DNA of 6,375 nt from contig JAKAYM010000108.1 of assembly GCA_021826795.1 (NCBI GenBank), positions 1-6,375 on the forward strand. Direction: 5' to 3'. The position numbers and the translations under genes were made by a program. A model generated the notes under the pieces. That model ran no database searches. It saw only the letters and a list, made by a program, of their open reading frames with translations, and had not been told where the DNA came from. Positions 5,233 through 6,375 of the stretch are shown piece after piece. Origin of the DNA: Thermoplasmata archaeon. GTDB taxonomy: Archaea > Thermoplasmatota > Thermoplasmata > Thermoplasmatales > Thermoplasmataceae. The stretch's first letter is position 1. Each line of letters begins with the position of its first letter.

Positions 5233-5236
5233 TCAC
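5233..5236 (-). promoter_or_regulatory. Short Shine-Dalgarno motif (GTGA) for the TPR gene
   Basis: GTGA, containing the TGA stop of the HMG-CoA reductase gene, lies 6 nt before the TPR start codon. Placing the upstream stop inside the ribosome-binding motif is typical of translationally coupled operon genes. Confidence 0.4.
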
Positions 5237-6375
5237 TTCTTCTCATTTTCAATAATTTCCCTGGCAGCTGTATAGCTTATAGTTTTTTTCATTATCATCT
5301 CATTTGCGACTACGTCAACCATTTTCCCGGATGCACCGGCAGCAATTGCTATATTCCGTGCATGGAGTTTCATGTGCCCTTTCTGTATTCCCTCATCCGC
5401 TAATGCCCTGAGAGCAGCAAAATTCTGGGCTAACCCCACTGAGGCCAGTAAGGTTGAAAATTCTCTGGAACCAGAAATTCCCATTATTTTCATTGCCAGC
5501 ATAGCTTTTCTTGATGTTCTGGTTGCACCTCCAACAGTACCCACGGCAACTGGAATTTTGATTGAACCAATTAAATTCCCATTAGAATCCTTTCTGTAAT
5601 CTGTCAGGGGCCCATAACCGTTCAGAGACGCATAGGCATGTGCATTAGCTTCCTGTGCTCTGAAATCATTCATTGTGGCAATTAATACAGCATCAATTCC
5701 GTTCATTATCCCCTTATTATGTGTTGTCGCCCTGTAAATATCATTTTTTGCAAATTCATTTGCCATTATAATCCTATCCACTGTATCAGCGCCGAGTTTT
5801 TTGCCATCAAATTTGGCATAAGCATAGGTAATTCTTTCTGTGGTAAGGTTGCTCATAATCCTTAAATTGGATTTTGCACCTGTAATCTCCTCAATATAAC
5901 CGGAAACATACTCCAGCATTGTATTTATTATATTTGCTCCCATTGCATCTGCAACATCTATAATGAGATTAACAATTAGCTCATTATTAATATAGTGTAA
6001 TTCAATAGATTTTGCGCCTGCATTCATACCTGACAGGGTCCTTGATCTTGTGTTGGCCATTTCCAGTATTTTTTCCTTGTTCTGTAATATTTGAATAATG
6101 GCATAATCAGGGTCAGGAACATTGTATAATTCAATCTCGCCCCTCATGAAAGATTCTGTTGAATAGGCAGTGAATCCATCAGGTAGAGCATATCTGGCTC
6201 CATTTGAGCAGGCAGCCACAACCGAAGGTTCCTCTAGGCTCATTGGAATTAAATAATCCTTACCATTGATTTTAAAGTTGGTGGCAATGCCCACAGGATA
6301 ATCCATAACTGTGTACACATTCTCAATCATGTTTGCGGCATCTTCCAGGGGCATTCTATAATCAACAGCTTTCGT
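5233..6375 (-). CDS. mvaA: HMG-CoA reductase, class II (5' partial)
   Basis: This enzyme reduces HMG-CoA to mevalonate using NAD(P)H, the committed step of isoprenoid lipid synthesis in archaea. The visible 380 residues align by eye with Pseudomonas mevalonii class II reductase. The frame stays open to the window edge, and the ATG at 6354 is internal: about 40 family residues would precede it, so the true start is outside. Numbering from that Met, the catalytic set is complete: E42 (LEEPSVVAA), K214 (THNKGIMNG), D230 (ATMNDFRAQEA) and H331 (KLHARNIA). The nucleotide-binding stretch DAMGAN is at 136-141. The C-terminal flap region is present and ends normally in ENEKK. Class II enzymes are mainly bacterial; their occurrence in Thermoplasmatales and Archaeoglobus is a known case of transfer from bacteria. 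Cofactor preference cannot be read with confidence. It is the first visible gene of a leftward operon with the TPR and hydrolase genes. Confidence 0.95.
   Translation of the reverse strand, partial: TKAVDYRMPLEDAANMIENVYTVMDYPVGIATNFKINGKDYLIPMSLEEPSVVAACSNGARYALPDGFTAYSTESFMRGEIELYNVPDPDYAIIQILQNKEKILEMANTRSRTLSGMNAGAKSIELHYINNELIVNLIIDVADAMGANIINTMLEYVSGYIEEITGAKSNLRIMSNLTTERITYAYAKFDGKKLGADTVDRIIMANEFAKNDIYRATTHNKGIMNGIDAVLIATMNDFRAQEANAHAYASLNGYGPLTDYRKDSNGNLIGSIKIPVAVGTVGGATRTSRKAMLAMKIMGISGSREFSTLLASVGLAQNFAALRALADEGIQKGHMKLHARNIAIAAGASGKMVDVVANEMIMKKTISYTAAREIIENEKK

Noticed and set aside
5059..5599. Two + strand frames opposite the TPR and HMG-CoA reductase genes
   Set aside because: They are antisense shadows of strongly conserved genes. 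The hydrophobic, Ile/Phe-rich translation is what reading the reverse of charged helices gives.
1..6375. Search for CRISPR repeats, insertion sequences, tRNA genes, attachment sites or defence modules
   Set aside because: No repeated units, terminal inverted repeats, transposase motifs or cloverleaf-like segments were seen. Gene content and composition are uniform and chromosomal in character.

Overview
The window looks like a chromosomal segment of an AT-rich archaeon of the order Thermoplasmatales (a Ferroplasma-, Acidiplasma- or Picrophilus-like lineage). Three things point this way. There is a class II (bacterial-type) HMG-CoA reductase, a known trait of Thermoplasmatales and Archaeoglobus. 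TATA-like boxes sit about 20-30 nt before start codons with almost no leader. Shine-Dalgarno-like motifs appear only before internal operon genes. The genus cannot be fixed from the sequence alone. No mobile element, CRISPR array, rRNA or tRNA gene was seen, and no gene-free stretch exceeds 170 bases.

Left part (1-1517, all + strand): the C-terminal tail of a protein resembling the ACT-domain end of prephenate dehydratase; a CoxG-like SRPBCC protein tightly followed by a 92-residue winged-helix protein; then a gamma-carbonic-anhydrase-family protein with its own promoter. This last gene meets a peroxiredoxin gene (- strand) tail to tail with a 1-nt gap.

Middle (1519-3780): the peroxiredoxin (-), a divergent transaldolase-family protein (-), and two small unrecognised + strand genes, each with its own TATA-like box. 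The transaldolase keeps the Schiff-base lysine but has lost the residues that bind the substrate phosphate, which is the most unusual protein feature here.

Right part (3783-6375, all - strand): an apparent operon transcribed leftward, HMG-CoA reductase (5' end beyond the window), then a TPR protein, then an alpha/beta hydrolase, with gaps of 6 and 1 nt. HMG-CoA reductase makes mevalonate for archaeal isoprenoid lipids; the roles of the other two are not evident. The remaining genes are housekeeping or redox functions (CO2/bicarbonate chemistry, peroxide removal, aromatic amino acid synthesis) without an obvious single shared pathway. I found no clearly new multi-gene system. The best leads are the altered transaldolase, the CoxG/winged-helix pair, and the two unknown small proteins.
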